Positions 1-9,581 of a stretch of DNA of 64,000 nt are shown here, piece after piece (the stretch's first letter is position 1; every line of letters begins with the position of its first letter). The translations under genes were made by a program, and so were the position numbers. The notes beneath the pieces were generated by a model, which worked only from the letters and a program-made list of their open reading frames with translations, was not told where the DNA came from and did no database searches. The stretch is from Myxococcales bacterium 68-20 (GTDB taxonomy: Bacteria; Myxococcota_A; Polyangia; Polyangiales; Polyangiaceae). Location of the stretch: NCBI GenBank assembly GCA_001899635.1, contig MKVQ01000040.1:313915-377914 (forward strand), given 5' to 3'.

Positions 1-1
1 C

Positions 2-2851
2 GGCGGCGCCGAGGTCGACAAGCGCGTTGCGGCGATCGCCGGTGTGTCCGTCGAGAAGCTGAAGCAGCTGGAGGCGAAGAACGAGAAGCGACGTCCGATG
101 AAGGGCCGCATCTCGGAAGCCCAGCGCACGCCGCTCGAGCGGGCGTTGCTCGCGGACCTCGAGCGGGTCGCGCAGACGAAGGCGTCGTTCGACGCACCGT
201 CGACGTGGGCGCCGGTCTACGAGGCGCGGATGAACCAGCTCCGCGGTACACCGGGAGAGGCTGCGCTCGTGACGCCTGCGATGCAGGAGCTCGCCAAGTC
301 GGCCCTCGGGAAGCTCGGCGGGAGTCTGAGTGCCTCGAGCGCCCAGAGCGCCGATCCGCAGAGCGCGATGTTCAAGGCGGCGTCGCCGCTCCAGGGCTTG
401 AACCCGAAGCTCGCGAGCGCGCTCGAGCACCGTCTCGAGAGCTCGCTCGCCGAGCGCGGAGCGTGCGTCATGAACTACGAGGCGCTCGCGCCGCTCGGCT
501 ATGCCGCGCTGGCCGAGGAGCTCCAGAACAAGTTCGGGCGCTTCAATCCGAGCGACGGACCGGGCGTGCAGCTCGAACGTGCGGACAGGATGAAGAACTG
601 GCTCGCTCGTCGAGCGCACTACTCCGTCATCGCGCACGAGATGGGGCACTCGTTCGCGCTCCGACACAACTTCGTGAGCTCGTCGGACTCGTGGAACTAC
701 CGCCCGCAATACTGGGCGCTTCGCACGAACGCGAAGACCGTGACTGCCGAGTGTCCGGCCGACGCGAGCGCGGCGGCGGACGGCTCGAAGTGCGTCGGCC
801 CGCGCTGGCTCGACAAGGTCACGCCCAACGAGCAGAAGAACCTCATCAACATGTGGGCGCAGTCGTCCACGATGGAGTACGCCGGTGAGCCCTCGCAGGA
901 TCTGCTCGGCATCGGCGTCTACGACTTCGGCGCCGCGCGGATGTTCTACGGCGATGCGGTGACGGTCTACAAGGACGCCCGTTTCCAACGTGACAAGGAG
1001 ATCGGCAAGGTCGCTCAGGATCACCAGAACGACTTCGGTGGGCTCCTCGGCTTCCGCTACGGCAACTTCTCGAACCCAATCCACTACTCGCAGCTCGACA
1101 AGCGCGTGAACCTCATCGAGGCCTGCGAGGCCGTCCAGCCGGAGGCGTTCAGGCCCGCGAGCTGGAACGAGGAGAAGGACGGCAAGTGGAGCGCGCTCAT
1201 CGACGGCCACATCGTCACGGACGAGGGGGGCCGCTCGATCAAGTGCAGCCAGCCGAAGGTCGACTTCGTCCAGTGGGACGCGATGAAGTCCACCGATAAG
1301 AAGACGCACTCGTACGACGGGAGGAACCGGGTCAGGGTCCCGCATGCTTTCGCGTCGGACAACTGGGCCGACCTCGGCAACGTCGCCGTCTTCCGCCACG
1401 ACAACGGCGCCGATCTCTACGAGACCATGCACTTCTGGCAGGCGCAGCAGGAGATGAACCACATCTTCACGTCGTACCGCCGTGGCCGCCGGGACTTCAA
1501 CATCTGGGGCGCGTTCCGGCGCACGCTCACGCGCTACCACGAGAAGATGCGCGACTCCGCGAAGGCGATCGGCCTCTTCGTCAATCTCGCGCGCGACACC
1601 GTCGTTCACTACAACAGCGCCGGTGACGACCCCGAGGCGTTCGTCGCCGACATCCTGAAGCAGGTCGCCGTCGAGAGCACGATCGCGAGCTCGATCGCGT
1701 TCGACCAGTTCTCGCACGTGTTCTCGCGTCCGCAGCCCGGCGAGCACGGCACCGTCGGTGTCGAGGACGCGGAGAACGGCACCACGATCGTTCGCTCGTG
1801 GGACGGAACGGGCTTCGCCGACAAGGGCATGCGCCCGCTCCTCTCCGTCGCCAACGGCGTCACAGGCGGCTTCGGGACCATCTCGCTCGGCGGCCGTCCG
1901 GTCGAGAACGCGCTCGATCGCAACCAGGGCCGCGACTACAACTCCTGGTACACGCTCAACGTCGGCTCGTACTACGAGAAGGCGTACACCGCGTACCTGA
2001 TGACGGAGTCGGCTGACAACTTCATCAGCCAGAGCCGCGACGACTATGTCGATCCGCGCTTCCGCTCGGTGTCGCTCGCCGACGTCTTCCCCGACGGCTT
2101 CCGTCGCTGGCTCGCCAACAACCTGACGAACGACGAGCAGATCAAGGGCGTCTACGCGATGGCCCAAGGCGGTGGCGGCGTCGTCGGACCGCCCGCGCTC
2201 GACGACAAGGGCTACGCCGTCCTCAGCAACACGCAGTGGTGGCCGAAGGAGGGCGTGCAGACCTGCATCCCGAAGGAGGACCGCCTCTTCTGCAACGATC
2301 CGTTCACTCCGGGGACCCCGGCGGGCGCGGGCGGCACGGTCGTCGACTCGCAGGTCGGCTTCGAACAGCAGAAGTTCGCGATCATCTTCTCGCTCATCTT
2401 CCTCCCCGAGAACGCGCGCACGAACTGGCTCGACCAGATGCGCATCTACGACATGTCGAAGGACGCAGATCCGGGCTTCGAGAACCGAATCGAGTTCCAC
2501 GATCCCGACGGCAAGGTCTACGTCGCCCAGACGTTCGGTACCGAGACCATCTTCGGCAAGACCGTCCAGCGAGGCATCGGCGCGCGCGTCCTCGAGTATG
2601 CGAACAGCCTCCTCGCCAAGGCGGTCGAGACCGAGCCGGTCAAGCGCGGTGACCGCGACGTCGGCCTTCGCGCCAAGCTCACCGCAGGCAACGTGAAGTA
2701 CCTGAACGGCACCACGCCCGTCGCGACGTGCGCGCAGAGCAAGTACTGCATGAAGATGAAGGACTACACGGCGATCCCGAAGCTGATGTACGAGCTCGAG
2801 ACGCAGCTCGGATTCGGCCGCTTCGGTGGGTGGCTGAAGGGCGTGTACTAG
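2..2851 (+). CDS. zinc-dependent metallopeptidase, 5' end outside the window
   Basis: The frame is open from the first complete codon, so the true start lies upstream; the GTG at 44 is internal. A zincin signature HEMGHSFALRHN begins at about visible residue 212 (base 635). It gives HExxH plus a third His, with Ala where the classic HExxHxxGxxH has Gly. A Met-turn-like SSTMEY follows about 80 residues later. This pattern fits the large metzincin-like family (Pfam Met_zincin/DUF4953 type) of exported proteases. The long C-terminal part has several Cys and no other domain I recognise. The N-terminus, including any signal peptide, is not visible, so export is inferred from the family. A GC-rich hairpin follows the stop. 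Substrate unknown; protease class fairly sure. Confidence 0.8.
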   Translation, partial: GGAEVDKRVAAIAGVSVEKLKQLEAKNEKRRPMKGRISEAQRTPLERALLADLERVAQTKASFDAPSTWAPVYEARMNQLRGTPGEAALVTPAMQELAKSALGKLGGSLSASSAQSADPQSAMFKAASPLQGLNPKLASALEHRLESSLAERGACVMNYEALAPLGYAALAEELQNKFGRFNPSDGPGVQLERADRMKNWLARRAHYSVIAHEMGHSFALRHNFVSSSDSWNYRPQYWALRTNAKTVTAECPADASAAADGSKCVGPRWLDKVTPNEQKNLINMWAQSSTMEYAGEPSQDLLGIGVYDFGAARMFYGDAVTVYKDARFQRDKEIGKVAQDHQNDFGGLLGFRYGNFSNPIHYSQLDKRVNLIEACEAVQPEAFRPASWNEEKDGKWSALIDGHIVTDEGGRSIKCSQPKVDFVQWDAMKSTDKKTHSYDGRNRVRVPHAFASDNWADLGNVAVFRHDNGADLYETMHFWQAQQEMNHIFTSYRRGRRDFNIWGAFRRTLTRYHEKMRDSAKAIGLFVNLARDTVVHYNSAGDDPEAFVADILKQVAVESTIASSIAFDQFSHVFSRPQPGEHGTVGVEDAENGTTIVRSWDGTGFADKGMRPLLSVANGVTGGFGTISLGGRPVENALDRNQGRDYNSWYTLNVGSYYEKAYTAYLMTESADNFISQSRDDYVDPRFRSVSLADVFPDGFRRWLANNLTNDEQIKGVYAMAQGGGGVVGPPALDDKGYAVLSNTQWWPKEGVQTCIPKEDRLFCNDPFTPGTPAGAGGTVVDSQVGFEQQKFAIIFSLIFLPENARTNWLDQMRIYDMSKDADPGFENRIEFHDPDGKVYVAQTFGTETIFGKTVQRGIGARVLEYANSLLAKAVETEPVKRGDRDVGLRAKLTAGNVKYLNGTTPVATCAQSKYCMKMKDYTAIPKLMYELETQLGFGRFGGWLKGVY

Positions 2852-2920
2852 GAGCGCGTAATAGCGCGCATGCGCCGCGTGCGAACCTGCTCGCGGCCTA
2901 GCGAGAGCGTCTGCGAACGG

Positions 2921-2956
2921 ATCCGGCGGTCCTCACGAGGTCGAGGGCCGCCGGAT
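2921..2956 (+). terminator. candidate hairpin terminator after the metallopeptidase gene
   Basis: A 9-bp perfect stem ATCCGGCGG/CCGCCGGAT encloses an 18-base loop that contains its own small CCTC/GAGG stem. It lies 70 bases after the stop at 2851. There is no T-run, so it is a structure-only call. Confidence 0.4.
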
Positions 2957-3041
2957 ACCGGCTGTCGTCGGATAGGCTCGGCGTCGCGCTGATCATCAGC
3001 GGGCTGACAGCGCGTCGCGTTCACGCGTAGTCTCGTCGACG

Positions 3042-3932
3042 ATGCGGACGGCTTGTCGGTTCCAGACCGATGCTTCACGTCGCGAGCCGTCGGATCGACC
3101 GCGCGCTCTCCGCCGGCTTGCGTCCTTTTTCCTGCTGGCGCTCCCTGCGTGTACGCCGTTCAGCGCCGAGCCGCCTGCCGAGGTCGGCGACGCCGGAGCG
3201 ATCGACGCGGGACCCGTGGTGGACGGAGCCGCCCCGCCGGATGGAGGCGGGGTGCAGGTCGACGCCGCCGTTTCCTGCACGCTCGACGGCGCCGTTCTCG
3301 CGCTCGGATTCGACGAGACTGCGGGCACGCAGCTGAGCGACAGCTCCGGGGCGTCGAACCACGGTACTCGCGTCGGTGCCATGACCGTCCCCGGCGTGCA
3401 TGGTAGCGCCCTCCAGTTCGGTTCAGCGGGTGCGGGAAGCACGTCGGTTCGTGTCCCGAACTCGACGTCGCTCGACCTCGGTGGCCCGGCCTTCACGCTG
3501 GCGTTCTGGATCTACGCCGATGCCCCGTTCCCCTCGGCGGACGAGGTCGTGCTCGGCAAGCCGTGGACGTCAGGGTCGATGGAGCGGCCCTACTACCAGT
3601 TCGGGGTCGAGATCGACACGGACGGGAGCAAGAACATCGACCTCTTCGTCGGCACGGAAGGGGGCGAGAAGAGATTCCTCGGCATGCCGATGGACCTCGA
3701 GAAATGGGTGCACATCGCCTTCGTCCTCGGCGACAGCGTCGGGTGGGGCTATCTCGACGGCGTTCCCAGGGCCCAGCAGTCAGCGCCGCCGTTGATCGTC
3801 CAACGGGGCACCGAGCTCATCCTCGGTCTCGACGCCCTTGGGCAGCAGCCCTTCCTCGGCAAGCTCGACGAAGTCCGGATCTACAATCGCGCGCTTTCGG
3901 CGGAGGAAGTCGCCTGCCTCGCCCGCAGGTGA
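3042..3932 (+). CDS. LamG-like (concanavalin-fold) lipoprotein
   Basis: 296 aa. A basic N-terminus and hydrophobic stretch end in LALPAC, a lipobox with Cys37. An Asp/Ala/Gly-rich linker (about 45-78) follows, as is common in myxobacterial surface lipoproteins. The rest (about 82-293) is a laminin-G/jelly-roll domain: it opens with GAVLALGFDE, contains LAFWIYAD and WVHIAFVLGD, and closes with KLDEVRIYNRALSAEEV, the usual last strands of Laminin_G_3. Such domains bind carbohydrate or protein ligands; the ligand cannot be told here. It converges with the histidine kinase gene, with 20 bases between the stops. The ATG at 3042 gives a long n-region, but no better start was found. Confidence 0.75.
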   Translation: MRTACRFQTDASRREPSDRPRALRRLASFFLLALPACTPFSAEPPAEVGDAGAIDAGPVVDGAAPPDGGGVQVDAAVSCTLDGAVLALGFDETAGTQLSDSSGASNHGTRVGAMTVPGVHGSALQFGSAGAGSTSVRVPNSTSLDLGGPAFTLAFWIYADAPFPSADEVVLGKPWTSGSMERPYYQFGVEIDTDGSKNIDLFVGTEGGEKRFLGMPMDLEKWVHIAFVLGDSVGWGYLDGVPRAQQSAPPLIVQRGTELILGLDALGQQPFLGKLDEVRIYNRALSAEEVACLARR

Positions 3933-3952
3933 GCGGAGGCGGCTCCAACGCT

Positions 3953-5845
3953 CTACGGTGGACTCGACGGGGCGGCGGAGCGAAGCGACGCATCGCTCTC
4001 CGCGCGGCGGATGGCGTCGAGGAGCTTTTCGACCACGAGCGGCTTCTGCAGCACGGGCGCGTGATGACGCTCGAGGAACGATGCGTCCGCGTCCGACAGG
4101 ACGCCGCCGGTGACGAAGAGGAGCGACTTCATGAGGTCGGGTCGCCGGCGAGCGATCTCCTCGTAGAGGCGTCGGCCTCCGCCGTCCGGCATCTTCCAGT
4201 CCGAGAGCACGACATCGAAGGTCTCGTGGCGGAGGCGGTCGACGGCGGCCTCGACGCCGGAAGCGATCTCCAGGATGAAGGCTGACGAGAGCATCCGCGC
4301 GAGCGCCGTCCGGACGCGATCGTCGTCTTCGACGAGCAGCATCGTGCGGCGGTGCCCGTGGAGTCGAAGGCGCTCGGTCGAGGTGGTGGTCGGCGTGGCG
4401 CTCGCCGGCAGGTCGACGAACATGGTCGTCTGACCGGGACGCGACTCGACGCGAAGGTCTCCGCCGATCGACCGAACGATGCCGAGGCTGAGGGGGAGCC
4501 CGAGGCCGGTGCCCTCACCGAACGGCTTCGTCGTGAAGAACGGATCGAAGAGCCGCCGCTGGGTGTCTTCGGTCATTCCCGTGCCGTCATCCGTCACCGC
4601 GATGACGATGCGTTCACCCTCTTCGGTCGCGGCGATCGCGACCTTTCCCTCGGTGCGTGTCGTAGGGATCGCCTGGGCGGCGTTGACGAGTAGGTTCACG
4701 AGGACCTGGACGAGCGCTGCCTCGTCTCCGCGGGCGAACAGCTCGCCGGAGACGGTCGTGGTGACCGTGATCGACGGTCGGAACGACGTGCGTGCGGTTC
4801 CGAGCGCCTTCTGGATCGCGCGGCTCACGCTCACCGTTCGGGTGCTGGGGCCGGCCGTCGTCGCGGCACGTCCGAGATCGAGCAGCTGGCGAACGATCTT
4901 CGCGATCCGATCGATCGCGTCGAGCGAATCGTCGATCGACGCGAGCGCGTCGGGAGGGATGCGCCCAGCTTCGAGCTCTTGGCGGAGGTACTCGATGTTC
5001 CCAGCGACCGCAGCCGCAGGGTTGTTGACCTCGTGCGCTACACCGGCGCTCAGTCGTCCGAGCGCGGCGAGCTTCTCGGCGCGCATGAGGGCGGCTTCGG
5101 CGTCGACGAGCTCGTTCGTCCGGTCTGCGGCGACCTGTTCGAGGTGGTGTGTGAGGTGATCGAGCTGGCGCGCATCGGCAACGAAGGAACGTGCCAGAAG
5201 GACGATGAGCGACCCGACCGATGCGATGACGCCGATCGGAAGTAGGAGCGGCCTGTCCCCGACGCCGGTCACCACGAGCGCGTCGTGTATCGCTGCGGCC
5301 AGAATCGTCGCGATCGCCGCGACGTGGATGGCGGCTCCCTCGGTCCCCTGCCGGAACGCACGCACGTAGCGGAGCAGCGGAAGGACGAGACAGAGGACCT
5401 CGATCGCGAATGCCGCCGCCCCGGCTCGCGTCGGAGTCGGGTAGTGGTAGGCGACGCCGAGTGCCTCGAACTCGACGGTCGTGCCGTCGTACATGAGCCC
5501 TGGAACGAGCCAGGCTCCGGCAAGGAGGCCGACCGCGGCTCGAAGTGCGAGCTCCCACTTCCGCGGACGGAGCTTCAGGTAACGGTCGGTGTAGACCTGC
5601 CACAGGATGACGTAGAGGACCGCGCACGCGCCCTCCAGCTGCATGGCGAACAGGAGCGTGCTGGGTCGAACTGGGAGCGTGGAGACGACCTCGAGGGCAC
5701 AGAAGACGCTCGCGGTCCACGCGCTCGCCGAGAGGATTCGATAGCGCGACCATCGTGGCGAGCCGCCGAGAAGGAACGCGAGCGCCCCGACGCAAAGCCC
5801 GAACACTGCAGCGGTCAGCGTGACGACTACGGGAACGTTCAGCAC
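3953..5845 (-). CDS. hybrid sensor histidine kinase with C-terminal receiver
   Basis: 630 aa from the GTG at 5845. The frame stays open to 6040, but that extension starts inside Ser-rich, low-quality sequence, so the shorter start is preferred. About seven hydrophobic segments fill the first 220 residues. Next come a short coiled coil and a HisKA domain with H-box AHEVNNP. The ATPase domain has LVNLLVNAAQ (N box), DDGTGM, FFTTKPFGEGTGLGL and a C-terminal REC domain with VEDDD and the phospho-acceptor Asp in LSDWKMPDGG. The order suggests autophosphorylation and intramolecular transfer to the receiver. No separate output protein is adjacent, so the target is unknown. A lipoprotein gene is divergent at 6128. 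Confidence 0.85.
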   Translation of the reverse strand: MLNVPVVVTLTAAVFGLCVGALAFLLGGSPRWSRYRILSASAWTASVFCALEVVSTLPVRPSTLLFAMQLEGACAVLYVILWQVYTDRYLKLRPRKWELALRAAVGLLAGAWLVPGLMYDGTTVEFEALGVAYHYPTPTRAGAAAFAIEVLCLVLPLLRYVRAFRQGTEGAAIHVAAIATILAAAIHDALVVTGVGDRPLLLPIGVIASVGSLIVLLARSFVADARQLDHLTHHLEQVAADRTNELVDAEAALMRAEKLAALGRLSAGVAHEVNNPAAAVAGNIEYLRQELEAGRIPPDALASIDDSLDAIDRIAKIVRQLLDLGRAATTAGPSTRTVSVSRAIQKALGTARTSFRPSITVTTTVSGELFARGDEAALVQVLVNLLVNAAQAIPTTRTEGKVAIAATEEGERIVIAVTDDGTGMTEDTQRRLFDPFFTTKPFGEGTGLGLPLSLGIVRSIGGDLRVESRPGQTTMFVDLPASATPTTTSTERLRLHGHRRTMLLVEDDDRVRTALARMLSSAFILEIASGVEAAVDRLRHETFDVVLSDWKMPDGGGRRLYEEIARRRPDLMKSLLFVTGGVLSDADASFLERHHAPVLQKPLVVEKLLDAIRRAESDASLRSAAPSSPP

Positions 5846-6127
5846 ACCACGAAGCTCGACGGGGAGAACGGCCTGGAGGTGAAGGTCTTCACGGCACGAA
5901 TCAAATGAGCTCGACGAAGATGAGCTCGGTCGCGCGGAACCCAAAACTCTACATGGCGGCACTGAGAGCTTCACGATCAGATCGCGGACGAGCTCGATGA
6001 ACACGCTCGCGCAGATCGCGACGCATGCACCTACATACATTCTCGGTAGCTACGGAATGGATAGGAGGGCGTTGGCGCTCCGCGGCATCGAGCTCGAGGC
6101 TTCCAGTCGCGATCGAGGCTCTCTAAA

Positions 6128-6820
6128 ATGATCCTCGTGCCCCCTCGTACTCGCTCGTATGGAGTGGTGCTGGCTGCCTGGATTGTGCTCGCAGTGGGCG
6201 GAGGGCTCGCGGGCTGCGGGCTGACGCAGGTCGGCACACTCGAGCCGGAGCTCGACTCGGGCGGGGCGGAGGCAACGCCCAGGCGTGCGGTGGATGGTGG
6301 AGATCCGCGCGACGCAGCGAGCGACGCCACTGGCGACGCAGCGGGGGACGCAGGACCTGACGAACCGCCGACAGCGGTCGGTGCTACGAGCATCGCTGCC
6401 GACTCGCTCAGGATCGACACGACGAGGTTTGCCGACGGGCCCATCACGGTGGATGGAGTCTTCGACGGGAGTTTTCAGGTCGAGGTGACAGGGCCCGCGA
6501 TCGCGATGGCCCTCGTCCGCACGGACGCTGCGGGAGCGCTGGCGTTCAACCAGCAATGGGACACGTGGGTCGGGACCGATGTCATTCCCGCGCCGTTCAA
6601 CGCCGTCTTCGCTACCGGGAGCCGGACCTATCAGCTCGCCGTCTACGAGAAGGGCCTCCTCCTCAACGACGACACCGGACGCGTCTCGATCCCCGCGGGA
6701 ACGCACTCGCTGGTGATCGGCGGATCGAATGTTGGATCGTTCGTCGCCGGCAGCTACTTCCGCGTCGTTCTCCAGCGCCCGGACCAGACGGTCGTCTGGG
6801 GGCCGATCCTGGCCTACTGA
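6128..6820 (+). CDS. lipoprotein of unknown function
   Basis: 230 aa. The signal peptide ends in the lipobox LAGC at about residue 30, followed by an acidic, Asp/Ala/Gly-rich linker to about residue 90. The C-terminal half looks like a compact beta-sandwich, with alternating hydrophobic strands such as FQVEVTGPAIAMALV and YFRVVLQRP, but I do not recognise a family. The gene stands alone, divergent from the hybrid kinase and convergent with the P-loop kinase gene. The 207 bases after its stop hold no gene or clear terminator. Confidence 0.65.
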   Translation: MILVPPRTRSYGVVLAAWIVLAVGGGLAGCGLTQVGTLEPELDSGGAEATPRRAVDGGDPRDAASDATGDAAGDAGPDEPPTAVGATSIAADSLRIDTTRFADGPITVDGVFDGSFQVEVTGPAIAMALVRTDAAGALAFNQQWDTWVGTDVIPAPFNAVFATGSRTYQLAVYEKGLLLNDDTGRVSIPAGTHSLVIGGSNVGSFVAGSYFRVVLQRPDQTVVWGPILAY

Positions 6821-7027
6821 CGCCCGGTCAGCGTGCCGTCCCGCACGATGGCAACGGGAGGGCGGAAATAGAAAAACGCCGCGGCGGGCTCGGGGGGGGT
6901 AAAGCCACGCCGCAGCGCTGGCCACAGACATGCTCGTGCCGTGCCAACGGTTAAGTGTTTGGAATTACGTGATCCGAAGCTCCGTATCGTGCAGAAACGA
7001 AAGATCACGCCGACAGGATCGAAAGCC

Positions 7028-7570
7028 TCAGGTGGCGGTCTGGGCCCGGAGCCAGCGGCGGACCTCGCGCGGCGAGCGCAGGCGAACGAGCTCGATCGCC
7101 TTCATCGAGGCGAACTTCCGGGGATAGAGCCGCCGCCGGAGGAGGTGCTGCTTCACCGCATACGCGACGAGGGAGTCGCGCTCGAAGAAAGCGAACCGGA
7201 GCGTCTGCCGGTTGCCGTTGAACAGGTCGCGTTGCGTGACGACGTCCCAGAGCGCGCGACGTACGAGACGGGACAGGACGAGGGGCAGCGGTAAATCGAG
7301 CCAGACGATCGTATGGGCGCGCTCGTAGACGAGGTTTCCGAGCTTGCGATCGTAGGTGCCGTCGATCACCCAACCATCGGAGGCATCCATGGCCGCGAGC
7401 ACGTCGCGGCGGAAGTCTTCGTTCGTCGCCTCCTTCCAGCCCGGCAGGTGGCAGAGCGCATCGAGCTCGATGTGCGGGACGCCGAGCATCTTCGCGAGCC
7501 GGCGGGAGAGCGTCGTCTTGCCGTTCCCGCTCACTCCGATGACGGCGATCTTGCGGGGCTTGCACGACAC
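7028..7570 (-). CDS. P-loop adenylate-kinase-like protein (topology modulation/FlaR type)
   Basis: 180 aa, GTG start. A Walker A motif GVSGNGKTT lies near residue 12. HIELDALCHLPGW and WVIDGTYDRKL follow, typical of the small AAA_18/FlaR-like kinases often annotated as DNA topology modulation protein. The Arg-rich C-terminal half (SRLVRRALWD, LLRRRLYPRKF) matches the lid region of that group. It probably phosphorylates a small nucleotide-like substrate in the cytoplasm; which one is not known for the group. It precedes the HAD gene's 3' end by about 100 bases on the same strand, but there is no sign of coupling. Confidence 0.7.
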   Translation of the reverse strand: MSCKPRKIAVIGVSGNGKTTLSRRLAKMLGVPHIELDALCHLPGWKEATNEDFRRDVLAAMDASDGWVIDGTYDRKLGNLVYERAHTIVWLDLPLPLVLSRLVRRALWDVVTQRDLFNGNRQTLRFAFFERDSLVAYAVKQHLLRRRLYPRKFASMKAIELVRLRSPREVRRWLRAQTAT

Positions 7571-7668
7571 GGCGCGGAGTCTAGCGCGCGCCCCCCGGGC
7601 CGACGATGCGGCGCAGACCTCTGCGATCGGGAGCGGCCTGCGCGCCGCTTCGATCGTGTGAGCGACGC

Positions 7669-8322
7669 TCAGCTGACGAACGCGTCGAGATCGCCCGGGA
7701 TCGCGGTGAAGTCGGCGATCGTGTGACGGGCACCCGCCGCACGGAGCGATTCGGCCGGCACGTTCGCCGTGATGCCGATGACGTTCATCCCCGCCGCGCG
7801 CGCGGCGACGACGCCGTTCACTGCGTCTTCGAAGACGAGGCAGCCCTTCGGCTCGATGCCGAGGCGCTCTGCGGCGGCGAGGAAGATGTCCGGCTCAGGC
7901 TTGCCGCGCAGGCCCTCGTTCGCCACGACGACGTCGAACGTGTCGTTCCAGCCGAGACCGTCGAGCACCATCGCGCGGTTCTCGATCGGTGCCGAGCTCG
8001 CGACCGCGAGCTTCACACCGCGTCCGCGAAGGACCGACAGCAGCTCGACGGCGCCGCGGACCGGGGCGAGATGCGGTCGATACAGGGCACGGTAATGCTC
8101 CTCCTTCTCGCGCCCGAGCGCATCGAGCAGCGAGGGACCGACCTCGCGGCCGAGGAGCCGAGGGAAGATGTCCTCGTTCTTCAGCCCGTTGCACGACTGG
8201 AAGATCGCCTCGTCCATCGCGAACCCCACGCGATCGCCGAGCGCCTTCCACGCCTCGAAATGGAACCGGATGTCGTCGACGAGCGTGCCGTTGAGATCGA
8301 AGACGGCGGCCTGGAGCTTCAT
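7669..8322 (-). CDS. HAD-superfamily hydrolase, beta-phosphoglucomutase-like, with a D-x-N motif I
   Basis: 217 aa, full length for a subclass IA HAD. Motif I reads FDLNGTL: the nucleophile Asp is present, but the second Asp, the general acid/base in most HAD phosphatases and mutases, is Asn. Motif II is VASSAP, motif III Lys is in RGKPEPD, and motif IV is VFEDAVNG. The alpha-helical cap begins with FHFEAWKAL, as in the beta-phosphoglucomutase branch. The fold is certain and the activity is not. A D-x-N variant is seen in a minor HAD branch, so this may be a real subfamily rather than a mutation. The upstream region carries a GC-rich hairpin at 8351. Confidence 0.75.
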   Translation of the reverse strand: MKLQAAVFDLNGTLVDDIRFHFEAWKALGDRVGFAMDEAIFQSCNGLKNEDIFPRLLGREVGPSLLDALGREKEEHYRALYRPHLAPVRGAVELLSVLRGRGVKLAVASSAPIENRAMVLDGLGWNDTFDVVVANEGLRGKPEPDIFLAAAERLGIEPKGCLVFEDAVNGVVAARAAGMNVIGITANVPAESLRAAGARHTIADFTAIPGDLDAFVS

Positions 8323-8350
8323 GGGCCGAAAGCTTAGCGCGCGCGGGCCT

Positions 8351-8376
8351 GCTCCCGGAGCGGCGCGCCCGGGAGC
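8351..8376 (-). terminator. candidate hairpin downstream of the FHA gene
   Basis: GCTCCCGG pairs with CCGGGAGC around a 10-base loop in the 97-base gap between the FHA-DUF4388 stop and the HAD start. There is no T-run; a structural terminator is possible. Confidence 0.35.
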
Positions 8377-8419
8377 TTCCAGCCGTGCGATGTGCCGCCC
8401 GCGAACGAGCGGGGAGCGG

Positions 8420-9403
8420 TCACTCCGGGCGCAGGTACGAGCCCTTGATCAGCTTCAGGATGCTCTGCACGGTGTCGAGATCGGTCGCGAGGCTCTTGTT
8501 GAGCACCGTCTCGAGGTGACCGTAGTTGTGCGCGAGCTGGAGGATGTCGAGCTCCTCCGGCTTGAGATCGCGCAGCGGCGGGATCACCGGCTGCGAGAGG
8601 ACGAGGCGGGTGTTGAGGTCGGGGAGCTCGTTCCGGATCTCGTTGAACTCGTCGAGCTGGCGGAGACCCTCCATGAGGACCTCCTGCACGCTCAGGCTCA
8701 TCTCGTTCGGGAACTCGCGCTCGTCCGGCGGATCGAGATCGAAGAGGCCCTTCTGCCACGTGAGCATCCGGAAGATGCTCTTCATGGGGGGCACGTCGTC
8801 GAGGTCGTTGATCGAGGCGTAGTAGATGACGCCCTTCCGCATGAAGATCTTGCCGATGTCGTCGCTCTCCGTGCGGATGACGAGGACACCGTTCTTCTTC
8901 GACGTCGCGAACAGCTGGAGCAGGTCCGGCAGCGGGACCTCCTCGATGCTGCCGCTCATCGTGCGGGCCTGAGTGGTTCGGCGGGCGGCGGCGACGTTCT
9001 CGAGATCGCGCTTGGCGTCCGTCGAGTCGCGGGCGCCTTCGCCGGCGATGACCTTGAGGATCGACGTGCCGATGAGGACGCGGTCGCCTTCCTTCAGGCG
9101 GGCGCGCTTGATCTTCTCACCGTTGACGAAGGTGCCGTTCGTGGACCCGAGATCCTCGATCCAGATCTGGTCCTGCTGCATCGTGATGCGCGCGTGCTTG
9201 CGGCTCACCATGTCCTCGACGAGGACCATGTCGAGATCGCTCGAGCGGCCGACGATGATCGGCTTGTCGTTCACGATGGGGAATTCGCCGCCCTGGTACT
9301 TGCCGCTGATGAAGCGCAAGACGTAGGAGCGCCCACCCCCGGCGGAACGGCCACCTGGCGGAATCGACGGCATTGCGGATGCCTTGGCGGCGGGATCTTG
9401 CAT
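8420..9403 (-). CDS. FHA domain-DUF4388 signalling protein
   Basis: 327 aa. An FHA domain (about 28-118) carries the phosphothreonine-binding signature: IIVGRSSDLDMVL, SRKHARI and STNGTFVNG. A DUF4388 (PATAN-type) domain follows (about 150-260), starting with MSGSIEEVPLPDLLQLFATSK. The C-terminal 65 residues are helical (ELDILQLAHNYG, TVQSILKLIKGSY). FHA-DUF4388 proteins are abundant in myxobacteria and are thought to read Ser/Thr-kinase phosphorylation and pass it to unknown partners. No kinase gene is adjacent. It is divergent from kdd, with about 180 bases of shared upstream region. Confidence 0.85.
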   Translation of the reverse strand: MQDPAAKASAMPSIPPGGRSAGGGRSYVLRFISGKYQGGEFPIVNDKPIIVGRSSDLDMVLVEDMVSRKHARITMQQDQIWIEDLGSTNGTFVNGEKIKRARLKEGDRVLIGTSILKVIAGEGARDSTDAKRDLENVAAARRTTQARTMSGSIEEVPLPDLLQLFATSKKNGVLVIRTESDDIGKIFMRKGVIYYASINDLDDVPPMKSIFRMLTWQKGLFDLDPPDEREFPNEMSLSVQEVLMEGLRQLDEFNEIRNELPDLNTRLVLSQPVIPPLRDLKPEELDILQLAHNYGHLETVLNKSLATDLDTVQSILKLIKGSYLRPE

Positions 9404-9581
9404 CGTCAGAAGAGAAGCCTCAGGAGCGGCTTACCACGAGGGTGTGGGAAAGAGCGACGTCACGGCTGTGACTTCGCAAACCACCGCGACAAGCGCGGGG
9501 TTTTTCGCACACTTTTGTGCGATCGGGAGAGTATCGAGCCGACCCAAACGTGGTCAAGTCACGGTATGGGAAAGGTCGCCA

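Noticed and set aside
6821-7027. Short open frames between the lipoprotein and P-loop kinase genes
   Set aside because: No ribosome site, no family pattern, and a G-run with mixed composition; treated as a plain convergent gap.
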